A DNA stretch of 64,000 nucleotides. It comes from Biscogniauxia marginata. Taxonomy: Eukaryota > Ascomycota > Sordariomycetes > Xylariales > Xylariaceae. Each line of letters starts with the position of its first letter. Position 1 is the first letter of the stretch. Below the pieces are notes generated by a model that saw only the letters and a program-made list of their open reading frames with translations, ran no database searches and was not told the origin of the DNA. Below, piece after piece: positions 24,725-34,760 of the stretch. The stretch spans positions 90,926-154,925 of the forward strand of contig MU404154.1 of the NCBI GenBank assembly GCA_022695795.1, read 5' to 3'. Both the position numbers and the translations under genes were made by a program.

Positions 24725-26340
24725 TTATGGGATTGGTGCAAAGCCCCCCTAGCGGCTCTCCTCCTTCTCAGCACATTTTGGCTAGTGCACCTTGTGCAGT
24801 CGCCGTCACCTCTCACCACGTAGGCTATCTGGGTTTTTGCTTTCTCTTGCTTGTAAGGCATGCGATACATAATTTGCGGGGAGTTCGAGGAGGGTGATCG
24901 CATACTTTCGTCTACGTTTCTTCCAATGTCGTATCCCCTGTACTATTAACACCCCATATACATGATCCACTACTGGCATGGGTGCAACCGACTTCCGTCG
25001 CCTCACCTGCTCGTAATCTCCTAATCCCTCCACCCTTCTGCCACGGCACACCTTACGCATACCGCGAACGATCTCGACGGGATACGATGTGAAGACCAAA
25101 TGGCACGGTTATAGTGGAATGAGATGCCAAAATAAACACGGTCGTCTGATTTCCATACCCCTACTGTCTCACCCTTTCTCTTTGTCTTCATCTTTGCTTT
25201 TGTTCTTCGTGCAGCTAGTCGGACGAGAGTTAGTCTAGGCCAAGACTCTTCGAATTTTTCTCGAGATACCACTTTGTGTTGTCATGTTATGTTTGATTAT
25301 TGTTATTTCATCTCGCACTATTGTGCGTCATCATTCGTTCTTCGGACTATTTCTCTTCGTCGATCTAGAGAAACAACCAATGGCCGATAGATGGTAGCTA
25401 ACGAGGTAGATCAATTTCATATCTATCTCCGGATGCTTGGGTGCGCGTAGGGTCGGGGACGAGGTAATGCCTTCGCCGGTGTGTTATGGCCTGCCTGCCC
25501 TACTATTTTATATAGTTTCTGACGAATGTAAAATGCCCCTTTCAACGTTGCTGTATCTTTGAACTTAATCCTTCGAGTTCCCTTCTCTGTCGTTGGAGTA
25601 CATGCCTTGTGAATGAGCCCCGTAAACCGACAATAGTCAACATCTCTCGGCCTCGACTAGAACTCTTGCTCAACAAACCCCATCCCACTATCCCGTCGCT
25701 TAAGACTTACCCCATAGCTCTCTCATAGAATATTTTATTGTATAAGCCCCCTCCTTGACGCACACGAGTATCACGGTTAAACATTTCCCACGCTTCCCAT
25801 CCCTCTACCTTATGAGTTGAATGATATTGCTCTACCTAACTATAGCTACATCTGTAGAAGTTGGTTGCTTCTGTAGACCATGATAGCAGATCCGCATCTC
25901 GAGACACTAGTGGTTCCAGTATTTAAATTTGAAGAATCGTGAGGAATGGCTAGTCCCGTACAAGGGTTCGAATGCACTTGCTTATTTCCTCTGGTGAGCC
26001 AGAAACTGGAACAAGGGCAGTGCTCACTAGGGAGCGAAAATATTATTCAATAGAGGTATGTTAATTGTTAAATTAATGGAATAACTAAATGCGTATGTGT
26101 GCATGTGTACATATATATATATATATCTAACAGATTATAGCCCCCCCCGATGTTGCCTCCTCTTAAGTGCCTCTTCCCCTGTTAAAGCCCCGGAGAAGGT
26201 CGAATACTACTATTAGCTCAAGTGTATCAAGGGGTTTAAGGGGCTCAAGACCTTCGAAGAGGGCATCATAGTCGAAATCATCCTCCGTAAGGGAGGCGAC
26301 GCAATTAAAATCTAACATCACGATGACCTCACGTCATTCA
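24725..26340. other. Kinesin 3' flank and spacer
   Basis: No gene recognised. Overlapping reverse frames at 24806-25272 look like chance frames in the kinesin 3' region. An AT dinucleotide run lies at about 26110-26128. Confidence 0.55.
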
Positions 26341-26640
26341 CGTTTATATACCTAGTTTTAAAGATCTTTATTTATTTTAATCTCTTTTTCTTTTATTTTT
26401 AACCACTTTTTATTATTATATAATTATAAATCGAGGTTTTAAATAATTTAATATTAAATTATTAACTTTTTTTTTAAAAATAATAAATAAATTAATTTAA
26501 TATTTAAGTTAAATTATAATTATATTATATAATAAGTAATTAAACCGTTATAATTTTTAATTTTAATAATATATTATAAAAGCGGCGTCGCTTTTATAAT
26601 AATTATAAATTTTACGTTTTATCGATTAAGTTTAACTGCG
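26341..26640. repeat. Small AT-rich RIP-like island
   Basis: About 300 bp of nearly pure A/T with abundant TpA, sharply bounded by normal DNA, resembling the large RIP blocks at 32.3-34.7 and 48.9-63.9 kb. It contains a perfect inverted repeat with 13-bp arms (26572-26584 and 26589-26601, loop GCGT) that keeps the only GC-rich core. The element type cannot be identified. Confidence 0.6.
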
Positions 26641-26836
26641 GCATGTGTTAAACATGTTCCCTGCACATATAAAACATATGCTGTCCGGCAGCCACACTCG
26701 GTGCGAGCGCAACAGCTAGTACGTAATGTGGTATCGCCCAATCCGCGCCCGGAAACCGGCGATTAAGATCGTGGGAAATTCCATCAACACGTGTAGAAGT
26801 CTCGCAGTTATGACGACACTACCCCGCTCCTGATGC

Positions 26837-26844
26837 GTATAAAG
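26837..26844 (+). promoter_or_regulatory. TATA-like box upstream of THI4
   Basis: GTATAAAG followed 35-50 bp later by a pyrimidine-rich stretch (CTTCTTCTCTCTCC) typical of fungal transcription starts. It precedes the leader splice sites and riboswitch, so it is the likely THI4 core promoter. Inference only. Confidence 0.5.
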
Positions 26845-26958
26845 AAGCCATGATAACCGTCGTACTATTCTAGGGCTTCTTCTCTCTCCTTTTCACCCGA
26901 CCTTCTACGACCAACTGCGCGATTTAGTTATCGTCGTTCATTCAAAGGATAACTCACC

Positions 26959-27045
26959 GTATGCTTCGTTGTCGAATACGCTCTTTAAATCATTACGCTT
27001 GAGACACAAGAGAGTTGATCGCTGACTTCTATCACACGCAGGGAA
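26959..27045 (+). other. Likely first leader intron of THI4
   Basis: GTATGC donor at 26959 and a strong acceptor at 27045 (branch-like CGCTGACTT, then ACACGCAG). Splicing here would leave a leader exon carrying two uORFs ahead of the riboswitch region. Confidence 0.45.
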
Positions 27046-27062
27046 CCCGAACTCAACTTGGT

Positions 27063-27128
27063 ATGCGCCGAGATGGCGATCCTGTCCTTGGAGGACATGG
27101 CCTGGAACGGGTTATCCAGCATGAGTAA
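27063..27128 (+). promoter_or_regulatory. uORF 1 in THI4 leader (21 codons)
   Basis: ATG at 27063, in-frame TAA at 27126-27128, encoding 21 residues. It lies between the probable leader acceptor (27045) and the riboswitch. In Neurospora, TPP riboswitches act by choosing leader splice forms that keep or remove uORFs, so this frame is a plausible effector. Confidence 0.5.
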
Positions 27129-27144
27129 CGATGACTCTAAATGA
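27073..27144 (+). promoter_or_regulatory. uORF 2 in THI4 leader (23 codons)
   Basis: ATG at 27073 in a different frame from uORF 1 and overlapping it; TGA at 27142-27144, 23 residues (MAILSLEDMAWNGLSSMSN...). It ends before a possible CAG/GTAAAA donor at about 27168, so it would be kept or lost with the leader exon. Confidence 0.45.
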
Positions 27145-27181
27145 TCAGTATCATTATACCACCAGGTAAAACGATCTGAGG

Positions 27182-27360
27182 CGAGCCATGAGCCGGTGTT
27201 CGAGTCTCCATGCCCAGTCTCATCTGCGAATCTAATCATTGTCCATCTCGCTATGCGAAACGGGATAGTGAAGATACGTAGAAGATTGGGTGAACTCGTT
27301 CTGAGATTATACGGCCTTGAACTTGATCTGGATAATACCAGCGAAAGGATCATGCACTCG
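27182..27360 (+). ncRNA. TPP (THI element) riboswitch
   Basis: Binds thiamine pyrophosphate and controls THI4. P1 pairs 27182-27191 (CGAG, CATGA) with 27350-27360 (TCATG, CTCG). P2 pairs GCCG (27192-27195) with CGGC (27312-27315). The conserved CTGAGA is at 27301-27306. The pyrophosphate-sensor arm reads TTGATCTGGATAATACCAGC then GAAAGGATCATG (27323-27354), a near-exact match to the THI consensus. Between P2 strands lies a long P3 arm of about 100 nt (CGAGT near 27201 pairing with ACTCG near 27294), the usual expansion in fungal copies. Known fungal examples (Neurospora NMT1, THI4) sit in a leader intron and act by alternative splicing. Here an AACTAAC branch point and CAG/TAG acceptors lie just downstream (27388-27408), fitting that mechanism. 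Confidence 0.96.
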
Positions 27361-27423
27361 ATATTCACCCCCCAGCCCCTGTTAGTTGCCAACTAACACA
27401 GCCTAGGATATCATATATAAAAA

Positions 27424-28489
<1,066 letters not shown>

Positions 28490-28967
28490 GTGGAATCTGA
28501 CAGGTTCTAAACCATTTTGAAGAGCATGGAAAGGCAATAAGAGCCTTATGCAGTACCTACCTAGCAGCACTCCCCTCAGAGGATGTAATCGGTTAATTTA
28601 CGCTCTTTGAACTGAGGAACATGCTGTAAGAAGCTCAATACACTCATTTATTCCAACACTGAACCTCTCGCTTGAAACGTAAATGTCGTGTTTGTGTATT
28701 CTTGTTCGGCGTTTGCCGGGTTGGAGATGGAATCGTGAAGTTCTATGGCATTGTCTATGACATTGCCATGCATTTATCAGATACTAGCTTTGTACTACGG
28801 AGAATGCTTAATTGCGTACCCCACAGTTTTCAGCACAGACCTCGCCTTTCTTTCTCATTCTCTCATAAAAAAAATTTCCCCCTCCTTCTCTTCCTCCCCG
28901 CTCTCGACAATTCCTCGCTTTTACCATGAAGGTGGCTATAGGTGCCGTCTCAAGATGAGGCGTGACG
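28490..28967. other. Spacer between THI4 and histidine phosphatase
   Basis: THI4 3' end followed by the promoter of the next gene. A pyrimidine-rich stretch (28848-28900) precedes the phosphatase start. An upstream ATG at 28926 opens a 10-codon uORF ending in TGA at about 28956-28958, before the main ATG at 28968. Confidence 0.5.
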
Positions 28968-29924
28968 ATGTACCTTTTGCTGATTCGGCATGGCGAGTCG
29001 GTTGATAACGTAGCTGGGCTTTAGTAAGTTGGGCATCAAATCTTTCGCTTCATTCCTGCTCTAACCCTCTTCTTAAGTGCTGGCTCCCGCGACTCACCCT
29101 TGACAAACCACGGCGTCCTCCAGACGAAGCGACTGGGCGCACATCTTACGAAACGGCGTTCCTCGATAGGGCCGATCAGACAAGTCTTCTCGTCTAATCT
29201 TCAGAGGGCATATCGCACTGCCGAAGCCATTGTCGACGCCCAACGGTCATCAACCGACGAGAGAGTTGATACACAGCTGACATCGTTGGACGTCGTTCAG
29301 CTTCCCGATCTTCGGGAGAAGGACTTCGGTTCGGTCGAGGGCAAGAAGTTCGGGGCTAGAGACCGAGACAAGAGCAATATTTCAACTTCCCAGTCAGACT
29401 CGGAATCAATAGCTTCGATGAGAACTAGGGTCGACCGATTCCTTGATACGCATTTAGTCCCTACTGTAAACGAATACGTGTCTGAGAATGTCGCTGTCGT
29501 CGTAGTTTCTCACGGTATCATCCTCAATGTGCTCTTGAAGGCACTTCTTGGACGCTATCCGACAAGATCTAGCCAATCGCATTCCCAGCGGAACGACCGC
29601 TGGGATGTTATTTCGGAATATCTAACTGTTTGGAGCAACACGGGGGTGTTGCAAGCGAAGCTAGAGGCTCAAGCAATCAGTTCACCCAAACAAGCAGCAG
29701 GGGCCGCTGGATCGTCCAATAAGAAATCGACCGAGTCGGATCACCCTCTCCAGGCTAGGGTACAACTCACTATTGAGCTCACGGACAATGTAGACCACCT
29801 CCAAGGTTTGAAGAAGACTAAGGGCGGCATTGGAAGTGCGAAATTTGATTCCCGCCAACGGACGATGGACTCATTCTTCAGCCCGGCTCTCAAGAAACGG
29901 AAGTTAGAAGAATCGAATGACTGA
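28968..29924 (+). CDS. Histidine phosphatase family protein with PIP-box-like tail
   Basis: Phosphoglycerate-mutase-like phosphatase; the substrate is unknown. Exon 1 28968-29023, exon 2 29078-29924; the 54-nt intron has GTAAGT, CTCTAACCC and TTAAG. Protein 300 residues. The phospho-acceptor His8 lies in LLIRHGES (4-11), followed by YAGSRDSPLTNHG (19-31), FSSNLQRAYRTAEAI (about 56-70) with the phosphate-binding Arg62, and the second active His164 in VVVSHGIIL. The extra C-terminal region (about 215-300) is not part of the fold. It ends in QRTMDSFF (279-286), matching the PCNA-binding PIP box pattern Q-x-x-hydrophobic-x-x-aromatic-aromatic, then a basic KKRK (291-294) like a nuclear signal. 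A nuclear, PCNA-linked role is an inference from these motifs. The gene is convergent with ATL downstream. Confidence 0.88.
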
Positions 29925-30396
29925 CGGATGCCTGCGTTCCTAACATGTAAAGGCCTAGCACGATAGCACGGTATGTCACGTTCTTCTCCTTTTCTTTTCA
30001 CCCCCGAGTCTTGCATGATGAAAGCACATAATTCACAGACCTGTTCTGAATTACATGTGGAATCATTTATGTCCAACCGCTATCTGAAGCTCAACAATAA
30101 TATCTCTTTCGTATGAAAAAGCATCCCGATTATGTTCGCTGATAAGACTTGGATATAGGTAGATCGTAATCAATGTTCAGGTGTCAGGTGTCAGTACTTG
30201 GCGGGCCGCCCGGCTAATCAATCCAAGCTAGGTAAATAGCTAACCCCGTAGCTTGGGGCTTGGAGGATATTGCCACAAGGTCAGTGGTAAATTTTAGAGA
30301 TAGAAGCTTCAGATGTTTCCCATCTGGAACCGGGCTGGTAATGAAGGATGCTCTCAGATCCTAATGATAATCTACATGTGATCATCCTTGTGTTTG
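29925..30396. other. Convergent intergenic spacer
   Basis: Shared 3' flank of the histidine phosphatase and ATL genes; no gene seen. Confidence 0.55.
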
Positions 30397-31061
30397 TTAT
30401 TCACCTCTGTTTTCTGGCCCTTCTTCGTCTATTTCGGATGGTAATATGGCGGGAAACCATCCATATTCTGCAAAGTCGACTGTCAGCTCTCCTAATATTG
30501 ACGTAGTAACCGTGACACCCTCAGCCTGAAGGGCTGTTGCCTGATTTTGCGCTCCGGATGGTTGAGACCTAGTGGTTCATCATCAACTATCGGCGTTAAG
30601 TCACCTAAGCAGACACGAGACTTAAACATACCGTGGGGATATAACGCCCTTGGAATTGATAACCCGCTGCCAAGGGACATTGGCATGATTGTATCTCGCG
30701 CCTGCATCCTGCGACAGGTGTTTTAGGCACACACCGACTTGCCGGGGTCTCTGAGCTATATATTGATGCGCCGGGGAGCATTTCGGTCAGTTTGTCGTCA
30801 TGCGCCTCGTATATAGTTTACTTCTCGCGTGTTGCCGGGGCATATGCTTAGGTGCATAGGTAGGTAGTTACAGTAGGATAAAAGAAATAGATAGAGCGTG
30901 GAAGGAATATCGAGGCAGAGAGAGAGAGAGAGAGAGAAGAGCGTACGAGTTCCAACAAGCTTGGCAATGTGGCCATACGTCGTCACCCTGCCGTAAGGTA
31001 TCTCCTGCACGGCACTGTACACGGCAAAGAAGAAGGCGGATGCTTCGTCGGTCCTCGTCAT
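30397..31061 (-). CDS. atl1: Alkyltransferase-like protein (Atl1 type), three exons
   Basis: Binds O6-alkylguanine in DNA and hands it to nucleotide excision repair without removing the alkyl group. Exons are 31061-30947, 30755-30632 and 30568-30397; introns of 191 and 63 nt. The product is 136 residues. Motifs: VYSAVQEIPYGRVTTYGHIAKLVGTP (14-39) with the Tyr/Arg base-flipping helix, RQVGVCLKHL, and NVPWQRVINSKGVISPR. The residue where MGMT has its alkyl-accepting cysteine (PCHRV) is Trp67 here (PWQRV), the hallmark of ATL proteins. The end ELTVDFAEYGWFPAILP is the fungal ATL C-terminus. Intron 1 contains a GA dinucleotide run (30916-30937 on +) that makes an unusually pyrimidine-rich intron in the sense strand. 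Convergent with the histidine phosphatase. Confidence 0.95.
30916..30937. repeat. GA microsatellite in ATL intron 1
   Basis: About 11 tandem AG units read directly, lying inside the first intron, close to its 5' splice site. Confidence 0.9.
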
Positions 31062-32280
31062 GGTTCGCGATTTAGTGCGTATTCTATTAGTGTGCGTCCG
31101 GGTTCGCCCAATGCATAGGTGTGCTAGTTAGTTATTTAATAGGGATATATGTACCTTTGGGCCATGACGAAGTGATACACAACATTTGTTCTACAGAAAC
31201 CTTCGTTTGCATTTCGCCAGGAATTTCGGCTGCTTTTGAGTTTGTTTATTTGCATGGCTTGAGCTGATATGCAACTCAAGGGGCATCTGCAAAGTCTAAT
31301 CCAAACCCGTGCAACGCAGAGAATATACCCGGTAAGTGGATACCTTAGGTAGGTAAACTGTATGTATGTAAGATATGAATAGTGTCTCAAGTGGAGAATG
31401 AGGATAATTGGAGGTAAGTGATCGACGATTATCAACCTATGTATACCCCTGACTCCTCATTAAAACCATAGCAGGTTTTATCCTTCACTGGGGGAGGCTG
31501 CATTGTGGATGGAAAGAAACTGAAACTTGTAAAGAGACACGATAGCACGTCTAACCTAAGTTCTCACGCACACTCCGCTTCTAAATGGATATAAGGTCAT
31601 TGTGTGATTTCAAATATGCCACAATTGGCCTATCAAGTAAGATTTTGATGAATTGGAGTCAACTTCTGCAAGATCGGTACTCCACGTAATAATATAACAG
31701 CTCCTCTGGCAGACTGGCTAGTCTGCTCGTTTGTGCGTACGAAAGGGCGAATGGTATGGCTAGGCGACCAAGCCGTAGCATAGAACCCTCGTGCTTCAAA
31801 GCCGTGGTATTTTTATATTGGTTCCATGCTGTAGTTCATAACCTCACGGTTCATGTAGGGAGGTAGCATGATCCGAAAACGACGTCGGCGTGAAGAGCCA
31901 GAGTATACTGCTGTGATATATTATAAAACCACTATCATAATACACACTCCTCTATTTCATACGTAGGAGAATATTTGCTATGAGAGTAAACATTTAAACG
32001 ATCTTAGTGTGTTATATTAACTTATAAGTAAAATGTGTATAAGCGGTCTTTTTATTTATTCCTATCGCAGTCTTAACAGTTTATCTGGAGACGGGGCTCT
32101 AGTATTATTCATCTAGTGTTTAACTATAGCGAGATAGGAGGAAAGAAGGAAAGAGACACTAAATTACATGGGGGAATCCTGCTTTCATCCTTTCGGTCCG
32201 GCTATAACGAGTGTGGGACTGCCGCGGCAGGCAGCGCTTGGCAACACGGGATAAGTGGATCCCGTGACTCTTCCTAGCTT
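31062..32280. other. Intergenic, no gene seen
   Basis: Promoter side of ATL, then spacer up to the AT-rich block. A hairpin with 8-bp arms (CACGGGAT at 32245-32252, ATCCCGTG at 32259-32266) sits just before the sharp drop in G+C. Confidence 0.55.
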
Positions 32281-32903
32281 TTTATTTCTTTTTAAAGCTG
32301 GAAAATTATTTTAATTAAAATTAACTAAGTCGATTATAATAAAAATTAAATTAAAAAATAATTATAAGTTAAAATTTTAAAATATTAATTATTTTATAAT
32401 TATATTTTATTAACGTGTTTTATAAACGAATAAACCATATAAGTAAATAAGTTAATTTTTATAATTTTTATAGTTTTAACTATTAAAAAACATTTATATA
32501 ATATTAAAATTAATTAATAATTATTATTATTTGAATCATTTTTTTAGTTTTACATTTTAAAAACTAAATATCTTTTTTATATTAAATATTTAGTTTTTTA
32601 ACATGTAATTTAAATCGATTAATTTATTATAATTTCCGAGTTAAAACCCTTTAAAATTAAAATAGAAAATTAATAATAAATAAAATTTAAATTATAAAAT
32701 ACTTTCTTATTTATTATATAAATATTATTAAATGCATTTTCATTTATTATATAAATATATATATTATATTGTTTTTATTTAATTATTACTTTTTTAAGAC
32801 CTCTTTTTTTATTAATCGTAATATTATTATTTTTTAATTTATAAAGCTATTTCCTTTTTTTTATTAAATGTTTTTTTATTTATAATTACTTATTTTTAGT
32901 TTT

Positions 32904-33817
32904 AACGTGTCTTATAAGCGAGTAGGCCACATAAGCGAGTAAGCTGTTACAAACCTAACCTGTTTAAGAGGTTTCTTATAAGGGTGTTGAGACACGGACC
33001 ATGGGGATGTTAATAGGATGAAGGATTTGGATGCAACATCATATGACGTGGATCAAAATGAATAAAGTGATTTAAACGTATTTATTTAATAGTATAAAAT
33101 AAATCACTATAAATAAGGTAATCTAAAGGTATCTAACATACTAAAACGAAAGAAATATATAAAAGGAAAATAAGTATAAAAAATAGAATTTCCTTTATAT
33201 TTAGTTATTTATTTTAGTTTCTTAGTTATTAATTTAAAATTATAGTTACTTTTTAATATTATAATGAAAGTACCTTAAAATCTCTTTAACAAATAAGATA
33301 TTATAAATTTCTTAAATTAATTTTAATTTATTATTACTTTTAAATTAAGAAAACCTAGTACGTATTTACTTATAAAGTTAGTTGATTAGGAACATATAAA
33401 GAGGTTCGTTATATAAGCCACTTAATTTCTTATATAAAATCGACTTTTTTAAAAATTCATAACTTTACGTGTAAAAACCGTAAAAATGTCGGACCTTTTT
33501 TATTAACTATATAATTATATAGTTTAACTAAAAGTAAATTTAAAAAAAGTTAATTTTAAAAAACGCGAAAAAAAACGCGTAAAAGCTAAAATCAAAATAA
33601 AACGCATAAACCTTTTTACGTATTTCTTTATACATTTTATTTTTAATTTTTTTTAATTTTACTTTTAATTAAACTTTATAATTATATAACTAAAAAAAAG
33701 GTTTAAGATTTTTACGGTTTTTACGCGTAAAGTTATGAATTTTCGAAAAAGTCGATTTTATATGGGAAATTAAGTGACCCACTCGCTTATATGGCTTACT
33801 CGCTTATAAGACACGTT
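32904..33817. mobile_element. Long-TIR element copy 1, split by a solo LTR
   Basis: The left end reads AACGTGTCTTATAAGCGAG and the right end is its inverse (CTCGCTTATAAGACACGTT). The arms continue inward for about 150 bp each: CACTTAATTTC, ATATAAAATCGAC, AAATTCATAAC and CCGTAAAA on the left are mirrored on the right. Removing the LTR and its duplicated 5 bp (32945-33418) leaves about 440 bp, close to copy 2 at 34125-34551. Non-coding, MITE-like; family not recognised. Confidence 0.8.
32945..33413 (+). repeat. Solo LTR of the chromovirus family
   Basis: Begins TGTTACAAACC and ends GGTTCGTTATA, matching the ends of the LTRs at 48676, 50384, 57440 and 63191, and shares the internal CCTAGTACGTATTTACTTAT block near its right end. 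Flanked by a perfect 5-bp target duplication TAAGC (32940-32944 and 33414-33418). It has no internal element, so it is a solo LTR left by LTR-LTR recombination. Confidence 0.9.
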
Positions 33818-33849
33818 ATATATTATTATAACTATTATATTATAATAAT

Positions 33850-33955
33850 TAATAACTTAATACGTAAAAATCGGATAAATGTTAGATTTTTTTCTTTAAT
33901 TATATAATTATAAAAAAGGTCCGGGATTTTTCCGACTTTTATATATTAAGTTATT
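33850..33955. repeat. Short palindromic element
   Basis: Ends TAATAACTTAATA... and ...TATTAAGTTATTA are inverse copies, and the inner parts (AAAATCGG and CCGACTTTT) also pair. About 106 bp, between the two long-TIR copies. It may be a third, internally deleted relative or a separate MITE. Confidence 0.6.
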
Positions 33956-34124
33956 AATATTTAAAAAAAACTTGATTTTTAATATAAATATATATAAAAT
34001 GTATATAAATAATAACTAATAAATTATATAAAAAGAAAAAATGAGCTTTATAAATAAAAAGCTTATAAGTTTTATATATAAACCTTTATCTTTTTTATTT
34101 TAATTATTTAAAATTAAAACTTAT

Positions 34125-34551
34125 AACGTGTTTTATATACAAGTAAGTCATATAAGTGAGTAGGCCACTTAATTTCCCATATAAAATCGACTTTTTTTTT
34201 TAAAAATTCATAACTTCGCGCGTAAAAATCGTAAAAGTCCCGGACCTTTTTTTCTAGTTATATAATTATATAAAGTAACTAAATGTAAAATTGAAAATAT
34301 TTAAATTTAAATCCTTAATAAAAAGGTTCGTGCGTTTTTTATTAATTTTAGTCTTTACGCGTTTTCTTTTCGCATTTCTTGAAATTAATTTTTTCAATTT
34401 TACTTTTAGTTAAAATAAATAATTATATAACTAAAGAAAAAGGTCCGAGATTTTTACGATTTCTACGCGTGAAGTTATGAAATTTTTTTTTTTTTGAAAA
34501 AGTCGATTTTATATAAGAAATTAAGTGGCCCACTTGTTTATAAGACATGTT
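34125..34551. mobile_element. Long-TIR element copy 2
   Basis: Left end AACGTGTTTTATATACAAGTA, right end TTGTTTATAAGACATGTT. Arms carry the same internal blocks as copy 1 (CACTTAATTTCCCATATAAA on the left; TTATATAAGAAATTAAGTGG on the right), with AT-rich DNA between. 427 bp, no coding capacity. Confidence 0.8.
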
Positions 34552-34760
34552 ATATATATTAAGTTATTTTAAGTTATTTTATTTCCTTTTTAAAGACTTT
34601 TATTTTAATATAATTATTAGAATTTTTAATATATTATATAATAATAATTTAAGGAGCATTTCATAAATCAATCCCTTAGCTTAATATAAAATATTAAATG
34701 TTTAATCCCTTATCGCGTTTATTATAATTTTCAGCGGTGTGGATATAAAATACAAGGACA

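Larger units (their letters stand above)
32281..34760. repeat. AT-rich RIP block
   Basis: About 2.5 kb of almost pure A/T with sharp edges, built of repeats: two copies of a long-inverted-repeat element, a short palindromic element and a solo LTR (listed separately). No open frame of note. The TpA excess and loss of C/G on both strands fit RIP. Confidence 0.85.

Noticed and set aside
24806..25272. Reverse frames downstream of kinesin
   Set aside because: They lie in the likely kinesin 3' UTR, overlap in different frames and look like chance.
25955..25985. GGTTCGAAT sequence like a tRNA T-loop
   Set aside because: No pairing T stem, acceptor stem or D arm could be placed around it.
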